Source: Nocardioides sp. (lineage in GTDB: Bacteria > Actinomycetota > Actinomycetes > Propionibacteriales > Nocardioidaceae). From it: 14,460 nucleotides of DNA. The DNA lies in the NCBI GenBank assembly GCA_029264225.1, contig JARICB010000157.1, positions 1 to 14,460 of the forward strand, read 5' to 3'. The position numbers and the translations under genes were made by a program. Below, piece by piece: positions 6,278 through 14,460 of this stretch. Under the pieces are notes generated by a model that saw nothing but the letters and a program-made list of their open reading frames with translations, was not told the DNA's origin and did no database searches. Numbering within the stretch: the stretch's first letter is position 1; each line of letters begins with the position of its first letter.

Positions 6278-6316
6278 ATGACCACGCAGTCCCTGCTTCT
6301 TGGACAGCTGCGCTGA
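6278..6316 (+). CDS. Leucine-rich leader peptide of the leuS attenuator
   Basis: A 12-codon frame encodes MTTQSLLLGQLR. Four of twelve codons are leucine, three of them consecutive (CTG CTT CTT, 6293-6301). CTT is a rare codon in such a GC-rich genome, which would make stalling sensitive to charged tRNA-Leu. The frame could also be entered at ATG 6269, three codons earlier, but that ATG overlaps the -10 hexamer. The stop codon (6314-6316) lies inside a 12-bp hairpin, and a terminator follows 21 bases later, all upstream of leuS. Placement of a Leu-codon run before a Leu-tRNA synthetase gene is the classical logic of ribosome-mediated attenuation. Such attenuators have been predicted for leuS in some Streptomyces. 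The peptide itself needs no function. Confidence 0.75.
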   Translation: MTTQSLLLGQLR

Positions 6317-6335
6317 CTTCAGCAGTCAGCGCGGC
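6307..6335 (+). promoter_or_regulatory. Attenuator hairpin covering the leader-peptide stop codon
   Basis: GCTGCGCTGACT (6307-6318) pairs with AGTCAGCGCGGC (6324-6335) through twelve pairs including one G-T, with a five-base loop TCAGC. The left arm holds the last Leu codon, the Arg codon and the stop codon of the leader peptide. A ribosome stalled on the Leu run (6293-6301) would mask part of this arm, and one at the stop codon would melt the hairpin. It is thus the candidate 1:2 structure. By eye I do not find a convincing alternative pairing between its right arm and the terminator. Confidence 0.65.
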
Positions 6336-6336
6336 C

Positions 6337-6360
6337 ACCCCTCTCTGCGAGGGGTTTTTT
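6337..6360 (+). terminator. Intrinsic terminator in the leuS 5' leader
   Basis: CCCCTC (6338-6343) pairs with GAGGGG (6349-6354) around the loop TCTGC. A flanking A-T pair extends the stem, and six T follow (6355-6360). This is the only terminator in the window with a full T tract, and it lies 46 bases before leuS in the sense direction, with no complete gene before it. That position fits an attenuator rather than an end-of-gene signal. Confidence 0.85.
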
Positions 6361-6406
6361 CATGTCCTGACCACGCAACAACTGCACGGATCGACGAAGG
6401 AACCCG

Positions 6407-8884
<2,478 letters not shown>

Positions 8885-8894
8885 GGAGTCCCGC

Positions 8895-8900
8895 TAGCCT
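8895..8900 (+). promoter_or_regulatory. Candidate -10 element for leaderless degV transcript
   Basis: TAGCCT fits the TANNNT actinobacterial -10 pattern and lies six bases before the degV ATG, eleven bases after the leuS stop. No convincing -35 is visible, and degV may simply be read from the leuS transcript. It is listed because degV lacks a well-spaced ribosome binding site: GGAG lies about 18 bases before the ATG. Confidence 0.3.
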
Positions 8901-8906
8901 TCGAGC

Positions 8907-9767
8907 ATGTCCGGCACCGTGATCGTCACCGATTCGACCGCGAGCCTGCCCGCCGAGCTGGCGGCGGCCCGTGGAATCGTCGTGGTGCCGTTACAGGTGG
9001 TGATCGGGGCGACGGTCTACGACGAGGGCCCGGGTGGCGCCACCCCCGACCTCGTAGCCCAGGCACTGGCCGACTTCGTTCCGGTAAGCACGTCGCGGCC
9101 CAACCCGGCGACCATGGTCGAGATCTACGAGCGCCTCGCCCGCGAGGGAGCCGAGCAGATTCTCTCGATCCACCTCTCCGGTGACATGAGCGGCACCTTC
9201 GAGTCCGCACAGCTCGCGGCCGGGCAGGTCGACGTCCCAGTTATCTGCCTCGACAGCCGTCAGGTGGGCGTCGCGACGGGGTATGCCGCATTGTCGGCCG
9301 CCGACGTACTCGATGCAGGAGGCAGCGGCGCCGAGGCGATCGAGGTGGCCCGGAGCAGGGCAGGGGCGGCCACCTCGTTGTTCTACGTCGACACCTTGGA
9401 GTATCTGCGGCGCGGCGGTCGGATCGGGGCCACGGCAGCGCTCCTCGGGGGTGCGCTGTCGGTCAAGCCGTTGCTCGGCATTGCCGAGGGCAAGGTGGCC
9501 AACCTGGAGAAGGTGCGCACCGGCGCGCGCGCCCTGGCCCGACTCGAGGACCTCGCCGTCGAAGCGGCGGGGGACCGGCCCGTCGACGTGTGCGTCTCGC
9601 ACTTGGCCAACCCCGATCGCGCCGCGCAGCTCGCCGATCGGCTCACTGATCGCCTCGGCGACAACCTCGGGGACCGGGAGCTGTGGTGCGGCGAGCTCGG
9701 CGCCGTGCTCGGGGCGCACGTCGGGCCCGGCATGGTCGCGGTGTGCGTCGCTCCTCGCGACTGCTGA
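8907..9767 (+). CDS. degV: DegV family fatty-acid-binding protein
   Basis: The 286-residue protein has the typical DegV layout: the N-terminal strand VIVTDSTASLP (5-15); VVVPLQVVIGATVYDEG; TSRPNP (62-67); and IHLSGDMSGTFESA (88-101), the region that contacts the lipid carboxylate; then TLEYLRRGGRIGATAALLGGALSVKPLL and a C-terminal domain ending VGPGMVAVCVAP. DegV/FakB proteins bind a fatty acid; in Firmicutes FakB presents it to the kinase FakA. No FakA gene is present here, so the partner is unknown. The ATG at 8907 places DSTASLP at the usual position. A degV gene in front of comEA-comEC-holA is a known actinobacterial arrangement, seen also in Mycobacterium. Confidence 0.94.
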   Translation: MSGTVIVTDSTASLPAELAAARGIVVVPLQVVIGATVYDEGPGGATPDLVAQALADFVPVSTSRPNPATMVEIYERLAREGAEQILSIHLSGDMSGTFESAQLAAGQVDVPVICLDSRQVGVATGYAALSAADVLDAGGSGAEAIEVARSRAGAATSLFYVDTLEYLRRGGRIGATAALLGGALSVKPLLGIAEGKVANLEKVRTGARALARLEDLAVEAAGDRPVDVCVSHLANPDRAAQLADRLTDRLGDNLGDRELWCGELGAVLGAHVGPGMVAVCVAPRDC

Positions 9768-9768
9768 C

Positions 9769-9784
9769 CGGTCCGGGTGGACCG
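9769..9784 (+). terminator. Small hairpin just after degV
   Basis: CGGTCC and GGACCG form a 6-bp stem with the loop GGGT, starting one base after the degV stop codon. It has no T tract. It may end the leuS-degV transcript before the separate comEA promoter, but the evidence is weak. Confidence 0.3.
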
Positions 9785-9799
9785 TTGGACCCCGTTGGC

Positions 9800-9808
9800 T
9801 GTGGACAA
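9800..9808 (-). promoter_or_regulatory. DnaA box (TTGTCCACA)
   Basis: On the minus strand this 9-mer reads TTGTCCACA, which is the preferred DnaA-binding sequence in high-GC actinobacteria. It lies in the 119-base gap between degV and comEA, 79 bases before the comEA ATG and upstream of its candidate promoter. A chance match cannot be excluded, but a second box lies nearby. Confidence 0.55.
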
Positions 9809-9825
9809 CGGGATCGCAGACGTGC

Positions 9826-9834
9826 TTCTCCACA
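9826..9834 (+). promoter_or_regulatory. DnaA box (TTCTCCACA), inverted to the first
   Basis: This 9-mer fits the degenerate actinobacterial DnaA box (T/C)(T/C)(A/C/G)TCCACA on the plus strand. Its centre is 26 bases from that of the first box, in the opposite orientation, so that CTGTGGA (9799-9805) and TCCACAG (9829-9835) form a perfect inverted repeat. The site ends 17 bases before the comEA -35 candidate. Confidence 0.5.
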
Positions 9835-9850
9835 GGCAGACGTGGAGCCG

Positions 9851-9880
9851 GTGGCAGTTGTCGGGCCGACTTCCTACGGT
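9851..9880 (+). promoter_or_regulatory. Candidate promoter of comEA (leaderless)
   Basis: GTGGCA (9851-9856, four of six matches to TTGACA) is followed after 18 bases by TACGGT (9875-9880), and six bases later by the comEA ATG. The layout predicts a transcript beginning at or next to the start codon, which agrees with the absence of a ribosome binding site. Confidence 0.5.
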
Positions 9881-9886
9881 CGAGAC

Positions 9887-10792
9887 ATGGGCCCACTCCA
9901 TCCGCAGCACTCCTCCCCTGAGGAACACGCAGCCGCCGTTGCTCGCCGGCTCAGCACGCTCAGCGCCGAACTGGCGGCGGTGCGTGGCGACCCGCCGGTC
10001 CCACACCGGCATACGCAGGTGCGCAACCTGCATGCGGTGGAATCGGACGTCGACGTCGAGGAGGTGCCGGCGATCCCGGTGCCCGGGCGGCACGCCTCCC
10101 GGGGACTGTTGGCTGTGCTGCCCCCGGGGCTTCGCTTTACCGCAGCCCACCTGTCCTTGATCGCGCTCGTGGTGGCCGCCGGCATCGGGGTGGCAGCCTG
10201 GCTCGCGGTCCGTTCCGACCCGGAGCCCGTGCCCAGTCTCGGATCGGTGAGCGAACCGCTGTCACCGTTGGGCGACCCCGGTTCCGCTTCCTCGTCTCCC
10301 TCCGGTGCCTTGGCCCCTGTTCCGGTCGGGCCAGCCGCAGCGGGCGCGGCGGGTGACGGGGGAGAGGTGACGGTGGATGTGGCCGGGAAGGTCCGTCGAC
10401 CCGGTATTGCGGTGCTGCCGCCAGGGGCACGGGTGATCGATGCCCTCAAGGCAGCCGGCGGCGCCCGGGGTGGCGTCAGCACGACCGCACTCAACCTCGC
10501 GCGGCCCCTAGTCGACGGAGAGCAGATCCTGGTCGGGGTGGCCGCGCCTCCTGGGGTGGTGGGCTCGATCGGGACCTCGCCGAGTTCGGAGCCTACGGGT
10601 GCGCTCGTCAGCCTCAACAGCGCCGACGAGACGCTGCTGGAGACGCTGCCGGGGGTCGGTCCGGTGACGGCGGCGGCCATCATCGGCTGGCGCACCGAGC
10701 ACGGCGGGTTCACCGCCGTCGAGGAACTGCTCGAGGTGGATGGGATCGGCGAGGCCACACTGGCGGAGATCGCCCCGCACGTGACGATCTGA
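9887..10792 (+). CDS. comEA: ComEA-type helix-hairpin-helix DNA-binding protein
   Basis: ComEA is the membrane-anchored receptor that binds incoming double-stranded DNA and passes it to the ComEC channel. The 301-residue product has a cytosolic N-terminal tail, one membrane segment (about 86-107), a Pro/Ser-rich linker, an SLBB-type domain (160-217, VTVDVAGKVRRPGIAVLPPG) and a C-terminal pair of helix-hairpin-helix motifs: NSADETLLETLPGVGPVTAA and VEELLEVDGIGEATLAEIAP. The long cytosolic tail before the anchor is an actinobacterial feature. The frame is open back to 9683, but this overlaps degV and is Arg-rich and unlike protein; the ATG at 9887 is chosen because TACGGT lies six bases upstream. 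comEC begins directly after its stop codon. Whether this species takes up DNA is unknown. Confidence 0.93.
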   Translation: MGPLHPQHSSPEEHAAAVARRLSTLSAELAAVRGDPPVPHRHTQVRNLHAVESDVDVEEVPAIPVPGRHASRGLLAVLPPGLRFTAAHLSLIALVVAAGIGVAAWLAVRSDPEPVPSLGSVSEPLSPLGDPGSASSSPSGALAPVPVGPAAAGAAGDGGEVTVDVAGKVRRPGIAVLPPGARVIDALKAAGGARGGVSTTALNLARPLVDGEQILVGVAAPPGVVGSIGTSPSSEPTGALVSLNSADETLLETLPGVGPVTAAAIIGWRTEHGGFTAVEELLEVDGIGEATLAEIAPHVTI

Positions 10793-13078
10793 GTGGGCTG
10801 CGCACCGGTGCGCGACCTACGGATGCCACTGCTGGGGATGGGTGCCTGGTGCGGTGGGCTGGCAGCGGCCTTCCTCTCCGGCTGGCTGGCGCTGGCGGGT
10901 GTGGCGGTGATCCTGGGAGTGGCGCTGCTGAGGCGTCGAGCCGCAGCCATCGCGTGCGCCCTCGCGGCGCTCGCCGTGGTGGGGGTCTCGCTGCTGCACA
11001 CAGTCGGGCTCGGCGTCGGTCCGGTGGTCGACCTGGTCGACGAGCAGGCGGTCGTCACGGCACGCGTGTCTCCCACCAGCGACCCGCGCCTGGTCACTGG
11101 TCAGTTCGGCGATCTGGTGGTCGTGCGCGCCACGCTGACGCGAGTCACCGGTCGCGGTGCGGCGTACTCCTTGCGGGCTCCGGTGGTCCTGGTGGCTGAT
11201 GAGACCTGGCTGAGCGTCGCGCTGGGCTCGACGGTGAGCGTCGAGGCACGGTTGGCGCCCGACGACGGCTCGGGCCCGCCGGTGCTGGGGGTCCTCATGG
11301 TCCACGGGCCACCGCGTGTCGTGTCCGGCCCCGACCTGTGGTGGCGCGGCGCGGCGGCGGTGCGCGCCTCCATCCGGAAGGCCGTCGCACCTCGTGCGGA
11401 ACATCCACGGGAACTGGTGCCGGCTCTCGTGGTGGGCGACGACAGCGGCCTCGACCCCTCACTCGCAGCGGACTTCCAGACCACGGGTCTGACCCATCTG
11501 CTGGCGGTGTCGGGCACGAACCTGACGTTGCTGGTTGGCTTCGTGCTGATCGTCAGCCGCTGGTGTGGACTGCGGGGTCGCTGGCGCTATCTGGTCGCCG
11601 CGATGGGGATCATCGGGTTCGTGCTGCTCGCGCGCACCGAGCCGAGCGTCGTCAGGGCGGCGGCCATGGGCACGGTCGCGCTGGTCGGGCTGGGCAGCAA
11701 CGGTCGCGAACGAGGCACCCGTTGCCTCGGTGCGGCAGTCTTCGCGCTGCTGTTGATCGACCCGGCGCTGGCCGTGACAGCCGGCTTCGCGCTGTCGGTG
11801 CTGGCCACGGGTGGCATCCTTTTCCTGGCTCCCGGCTGGCGTGACGCACTGGCGCACTGGATGCCCGGATGGTTGGCGGCGGCGATCTCGGTGCCGCTGG
11901 CCGCTCAGATCGCCTGCACCCCGGTCGTGGCCGCGATCTCGGGGCAGGTGAGCCTGGTAGCGGTGCTGACCAACCTGCTGGCCGCTCCCGCGGTCGCCCC
12001 GGCGACCGTCCTGGGGTTGGCCGGAGGTCTGGTCGGCCTGCTCTGGGAGCCATTGGGTCAATGGGTGGCTGCGCCCGCAGCTTGGTCGGTGACGTGGATC
12101 ATCGTGGTTGCCCAACGTGGCGCGGCCCTGCCGACGGCGGCGCTCGATTGGTCGACCGGACCCGTTGCCCTGAGTGTTCTGACGGCGCTGTGCCTGGCCA
12201 TCGTCGTCGTCGCGCCGCGACTGCTTCGCCGGCCCACGCTGGGAGTCGGCTGCTCCGTGCTGTTGGTCGTGACGGTGCTCTCCCGCCCGCCGACGTTGGG
12301 CTGGCCGCCCGATGACTGGGTGCTGACGATGTGTGACGTGGGGCAGGGAGACGCGCTGGTTCTCAACGCGGGCAACGACGCGGGGGTGGTCGTCGATGCC
12401 GGACCGGACCCGAGCCTGATCGAGGGCTGCCTCGACGATCTCGGCATTACCCGGGTGCCGTTGCTGGTGCTGACCCACTTCCATGCCGACCACATCGACG
12501 GCCTCGCCGGGGTGTTGGCGAGACGTCGCGTGGCGGAGATCGACGTGACGTCCGTGGCTGATCCTCCCGAGGGGGCGGCCGACGTACGTCGCACTCTCGG
12601 CGCAGCGGGCCTCGAGCCCCTCGTTTCGCCCTACGGCGTCACGCGCCGGGTCGGCGACGTGACGCTGCAGTCGCTGTGGCCGGCACCGGGCGGCGCGGTC
12701 GACGACGCGGGAGAGAGCGCCCCCAACAACGCCAGCGTGGTGCTGCTGGCCGAGGTGCGCGGCGTGCGGATCCTGCTCACCGGTGACGTCGAGCCCTCCG
12801 CGCAGGCTGCGCTGGCCCGCACCCTGGTCGGGCTGGAGGTCGATGTGCTGAAGGTGCCGCACCACGGCAGCCCGCACCAGGGGCTGGGCTGGTTGACCTC
12901 GCTGGGTGCCGACCTGGCACTCGTGTCCGTGGGGGCGGACAACGACTATGGTCACCCGAGCCCAGACGTGTTGGAGGCGCTGTCGTCCACCGGGGCACAG
13001 ATCCGCCGTACCGACCTCGACGGCGACGTGGCGGTGATCGACACGGACGAGGGAATCGCTGTCCGTGGTCGCGGCTAG
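10793..13078 (+). CDS. comEC: ComEC/Rec2 family DNA-uptake channel protein
   Basis: ComEC forms the inner-membrane channel through which single-stranded DNA enters. The product of up to 761 residues has an N-terminal membrane pair and an OB-like region, a central polytopic Competence domain with the family stretch TTGLTHLLAVSGTNLTLL, and a C-terminal metallo-beta-lactamase domain that starts at MCDVGQGDALVLNAG. Metal ligands are intact: H562-F-H564-A-D566-H567 (THFHADHIDG), the LLTGD strand and PHHGS (689-693). This domain is the candidate nuclease that degrades the non-transported strand. The longest frame begins with GTG 10793, directly after the comEA TGA. No ribosome binding site marks a start, and GTG 10808 or ATG 10823 (before PLLGMGAWCGG) are equally possible, so the first 5-10 residues are uncertain. 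Confidence 0.94.
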   Translation: MGCAPVRDLRMPLLGMGAWCGGLAAAFLSGWLALAGVAVILGVALLRRRAAAIACALAALAVVGVSLLHTVGLGVGPVVDLVDEQAVVTARVSPTSDPRLVTGQFGDLVVVRATLTRVTGRGAAYSLRAPVVLVADETWLSVALGSTVSVEARLAPDDGSGPPVLGVLMVHGPPRVVSGPDLWWRGAAAVRASIRKAVAPRAEHPRELVPALVVGDDSGLDPSLAADFQTTGLTHLLAVSGTNLTLLVGFVLIVSRWCGLRGRWRYLVAAMGIIGFVLLARTEPSVVRAAAMGTVALVGLGSNGRERGTRCLGAAVFALLLIDPALAVTAGFALSVLATGGILFLAPGWRDALAHWMPGWLAAAISVPLAAQIACTPVVAAISGQVSLVAVLTNLLAAPAVAPATVLGLAGGLVGLLWEPLGQWVAAPAAWSVTWIIVVAQRGAALPTAALDWSTGPVALSVLTALCLAIVVVAPRLLRRPTLGVGCSVLLVVTVLSRPPTLGWPPDDWVLTMCDVGQGDALVLNAGNDAGVVVDAGPDPSLIEGCLDDLGITRVPLLVLTHFHADHIDGLAGVLARRRVAEIDVTSVADPPEGAADVRRTLGAAGLEPLVSPYGVTRRVGDVTLQSLWPAPGGAVDDAGESAPNNASVVLLAEVRGVRILLTGDVEPSAQAALARTLVGLEVDVLKVPHHGSPHQGLGWLTSLGADLALVSVGADNDYGHPSPDVLEALSSTGAQIRRTDLDGDVAVIDTDEGIAVRGRG

Positions 13079-13081
13079 TGT
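13076..13081 (+). promoter_or_regulatory. Candidate -10 element for holA
   Basis: TAGTGT begins with the TAG stop codon of comEC and lies nine bases before the holA ATG. It is the same hexamer, in the same stop-codon position, as before the SDR gene. No -35 is recognisable, and no ribosome binding site is present before holA. The call is inference only. Confidence 0.3.
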
Positions 13082-13090
13082 TGTCCCACC

Positions 13091-14077
13091 ATGGCAGCCA
13101 CCCCCTCCGCAGCACAGGTTCTCGGCCGGGTCATCCTGGTGACCGGCAAGGAAGAGTTCCTCAGTGAGCGCACCGTCGCGTCGGTGCGCACCGCAGTGCG
13201 CGGCTACGACGCCGAGGCCGAGATCGCCGAGTCGGCTGCCAGCGACCTGACGCTGGCCAGCCTCGGGGAGATGGCGGCGCCGTCGCTGTTCTCCTCGACC
13301 CGGTGCGTCATCGTGCGGGGCCTGGAGTCGTTGCCCGACGAGACCTACGACGGGATTCTCGCCTACTGCGCCGCCACCGCCGAAGACGTCGCCCTGGTGC
13401 TGGTGCATGGCGGTGGCCAGAAGGGCAGCGGGCTGCTCGCCAAGCTCCGCAAGTTGCCGAGCGTGACCGAGGTGAAGTCGGAGGAGGTCAAGGCCTCCCA
13501 CCTGTCCAACTTCGTCACCTCGGAGGTGGCGATCCACGGAGCCAGGATCACCCCCGACGCCTCGGCCTTCCTGATCACCGCGGTCGGTGGTGATCTGCGC
13601 TCTTTGGCGGCCGCGGCCCACCAGTTGACCAACGATTTCCCCGACGAGCAACTCACCGTTGAGAAGGTGCAGCGCTACTTCGGTGGCCGGGCCGAGGCCA
13701 AGTCGTTCGCCGTGGCTGACGCCGCCTTCGGTGGTCGCAAGGCGCAGGCGCTCGAAGAGTTGCGGTGGGCCTTGGATGGTGGCACCGCCTCGGTGCTCAT
13801 CACCTCGGCCATGGCTGGCTCGGCACGAGGCCTGGCCCGGTTCATCGGCGCCTCCAACGGGATGCGGGAGGCCGACCTGGCCCGCGAACTGGGGGTGCCA
13901 CCATGGAAGGTCAAGCAGGTGCGTGACCAGTCCCGCGCCTGGACCCCCGACGGGATCTCAGCAGCCCTGCGGGCGGTGGCGAAGTCAGACGCCGACATCA
14001 AGGGTCAGGCCCACGATGCGGCGTACACCCTCGAGCGGCTGGTGCTCACCGTGGCCGACCTGCGCACCGGCCGGTGA
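13091..14077 (+). CDS. holA: DNA polymerase III subunit delta
   Basis: The delta subunit is the wrench of the clamp loader: it opens the beta sliding clamp for loading onto primed DNA during replication. The 328-residue product begins VILVTGKEEFLSERTVASVR (14-33), the delta-family start, which lacks a functional Walker motif. It continues with MAAPSLFSSTRCVIVRGLE, the region that touches the clamp, then TPDASAFLITAVGGDLRSLAAAAHQL and a helical collar domain with LARELGVPPWKVKQVRDQSR and DADIKGQAHDAAYTLERLVLTVADLR. Length and order are normal. The start ATG 13091 lies twelve bases after comEC. The comEA-comEC-holA-rpsT order is widespread in actinobacteria. Confidence 0.96.
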   Translation: MAATPSAAQVLGRVILVTGKEEFLSERTVASVRTAVRGYDAEAEIAESAASDLTLASLGEMAAPSLFSSTRCVIVRGLESLPDETYDGILAYCAATAEDVALVLVHGGGQKGSGLLAKLRKLPSVTEVKSEEVKASHLSNFVTSEVAIHGARITPDASAFLITAVGGDLRSLAAAAHQLTNDFPDEQLTVEKVQRYFGGRAEAKSFAVADAAFGGRKAQALEELRWALDGGTASVLITSAMAGSARGLARFIGASNGMREADLARELGVPPWKVKQVRDQSRAWTPDGISAALRAVAKSDADIKGQAHDAAYTLERLVLTVADLRTGR

Positions 14078-14121
14078 GCAGCGGGCTCGCCGGCACTGGG
14101 AGAGTCGGGCGCTGACGCACG

Positions 14122-14151
14122 AACGCCCCGACGCATGAGCGACGGGGCGTT
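14122..14151. terminator. Hairpin between convergent holA and rpsT
   Basis: AACGCCCCG (14122-14130) and CGGGGCGTT (14143-14151) form a perfect 9-bp stem. After an A-A mismatch three further C-G pairs continue the stem inwards to a small loop. It lies between two genes that run towards each other, 44 bases past the holA stop and 14 bases past the rpsT stop. There is no long T tract on either side. A bidirectional terminator is the natural reading. Confidence 0.7.
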
Positions 14152-14165
14152 GGTGAGGTGAAAAG

Positions 14166-14426
14166 TCAGAGCGTGGCGGAGGTCTGCGCGATGGACGACT
14201 TCCGGTTGGCCGCCTGGTTGCGGTGGATGACGCCCTTGGAGACCGCCTGGTCCAGCTTGCGGGAGGCCTCACGGCCGGCCGTGAGGGCCAGCTCCTTGTC
14301 GCCAGCAGCAGCGGCCTCACGGAACTTGCGCACGGCGGACTTGAGGCTGGTCTTGACGGCCTTGTTGCGCTCGTGACGCTTCTCGTTCTGCTTGTTGCGC
14401 TTGATCTGGGACTTGATGTTGGCCAC
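14166..14426 (-). CDS. rpsT: 30S ribosomal protein S20
   Basis: S20 is a three-helix protein that binds 16S rRNA and helps assemble the 30S subunit. The 86-residue product is rich in Lys, Arg and Ala: [21 protein letters not shown] at the start and [17 protein letters not shown] near the end are diagnostic. The start codon is GTG at 14426, with AAAGG seven bases upstream on the minus strand; the second residue A and the family start MANIKSQ support it. It is convergent with holA. Its promoter lies beyond the right edge; the 34 bases visible upstream show only the ribosome binding site. Confidence 0.97.
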   Translation of the reverse strand: MANIKSQIKRNKQNEKRHERNKAVKTSLKSAVRKFREAAAAGDKELALTAGREASRKLDQAVSKGVIHRNQAANRKSSIAQTSATL

Positions 14427-14460
14427 AGGAGAACCTTTGCTCGCTCGATGCTGTCAGGAA

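Noticed and set aside
6180..6338. Upstream extension of the secreted protein to ATG 6338
   Set aside because: It would run antisense through the leuS attenuator and place the signal peptide over 50 residues from the N terminus; GGGGGAA before ATG 6179 fits better.
9683..9886. Upstream extension of comEA to GTG 9683
   Set aside because: The added residues are Arg-rich, overlap degV and the two DnaA boxes, and the ATG at 9887 has a promoter at the right distance.
11459..13651. Open frame of 730 codons on the minus strand opposite comEC and holA
   Set aside because: It lies antisense to two clearly recognised genes, has no family motifs, and is rich in Gln, Arg, His and Gly as expected for a mirror frame of GC-rich codons.

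Overview
The window is high-GC DNA with the gene order and promoter habits of an actinobacterium. The best guess is a member of the Propionibacteriales related to Nocardioides, but this rests on gene order and protein character, not on a database search. Every gap between genes is shorter than 300 bases; the largest (6180-6406) holds an attenuator.

Layout. Left block, + strand: the 3' part of nadD (NAD biosynthesis), rsfS (ribosome silencing factor) and a gpgP-like histidine phosphatase, joined by 4-base overlaps, then tRNA-Ala(GGC) with a strong hairpin after it. The same nadD-rsfS-gpgP order is known in Mycobacterium. Middle block (about 1.7-6.2 kb), of accessory character: a minus-strand operon of an ArsR-type regulator, an MFS exporter broken by a one-base frameshift, and an SDR oxidoreductase; a divergent small DUF4870 membrane protein; and a convergent secreted protein with FlgD-type Ig-like repeats. 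Right block, + strand: leuS, degV, comEA, comEC and holA, then convergent rpsT. This order is conserved in actinobacteria. It joins tRNA charging, a fatty-acid-binding protein, DNA uptake, the replicative clamp loader and ribosomal protein S20.

The most rewarding parts are regulatory. (1) Upstream of leuS is a complete candidate for leucine attenuation: a promoter, a 12-codon leader peptide with four Leu codons that appears to be translated leaderless, a 12-bp hairpin over its stop codon, and an intrinsic terminator with six T before the leuS ribosome binding site. (2) The 119-bp gap in front of comEA holds two DnaA-box sequences in inverted orientation. (3) The MFS frameshift creates a TGATG stop/restart junction. 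(4) Several putative -10 hexamers (TAAGAT, TAGTGT) coincide with the stop codon of the upstream gene. (5) A 59-base imperfect palindrome lies between tRNA-Ala and the SDR gene.

I see no CRISPR array, transposase, integrase, toxin-antitoxin pair or clear new defence system. Most of the window is conserved housekeeping sequence.
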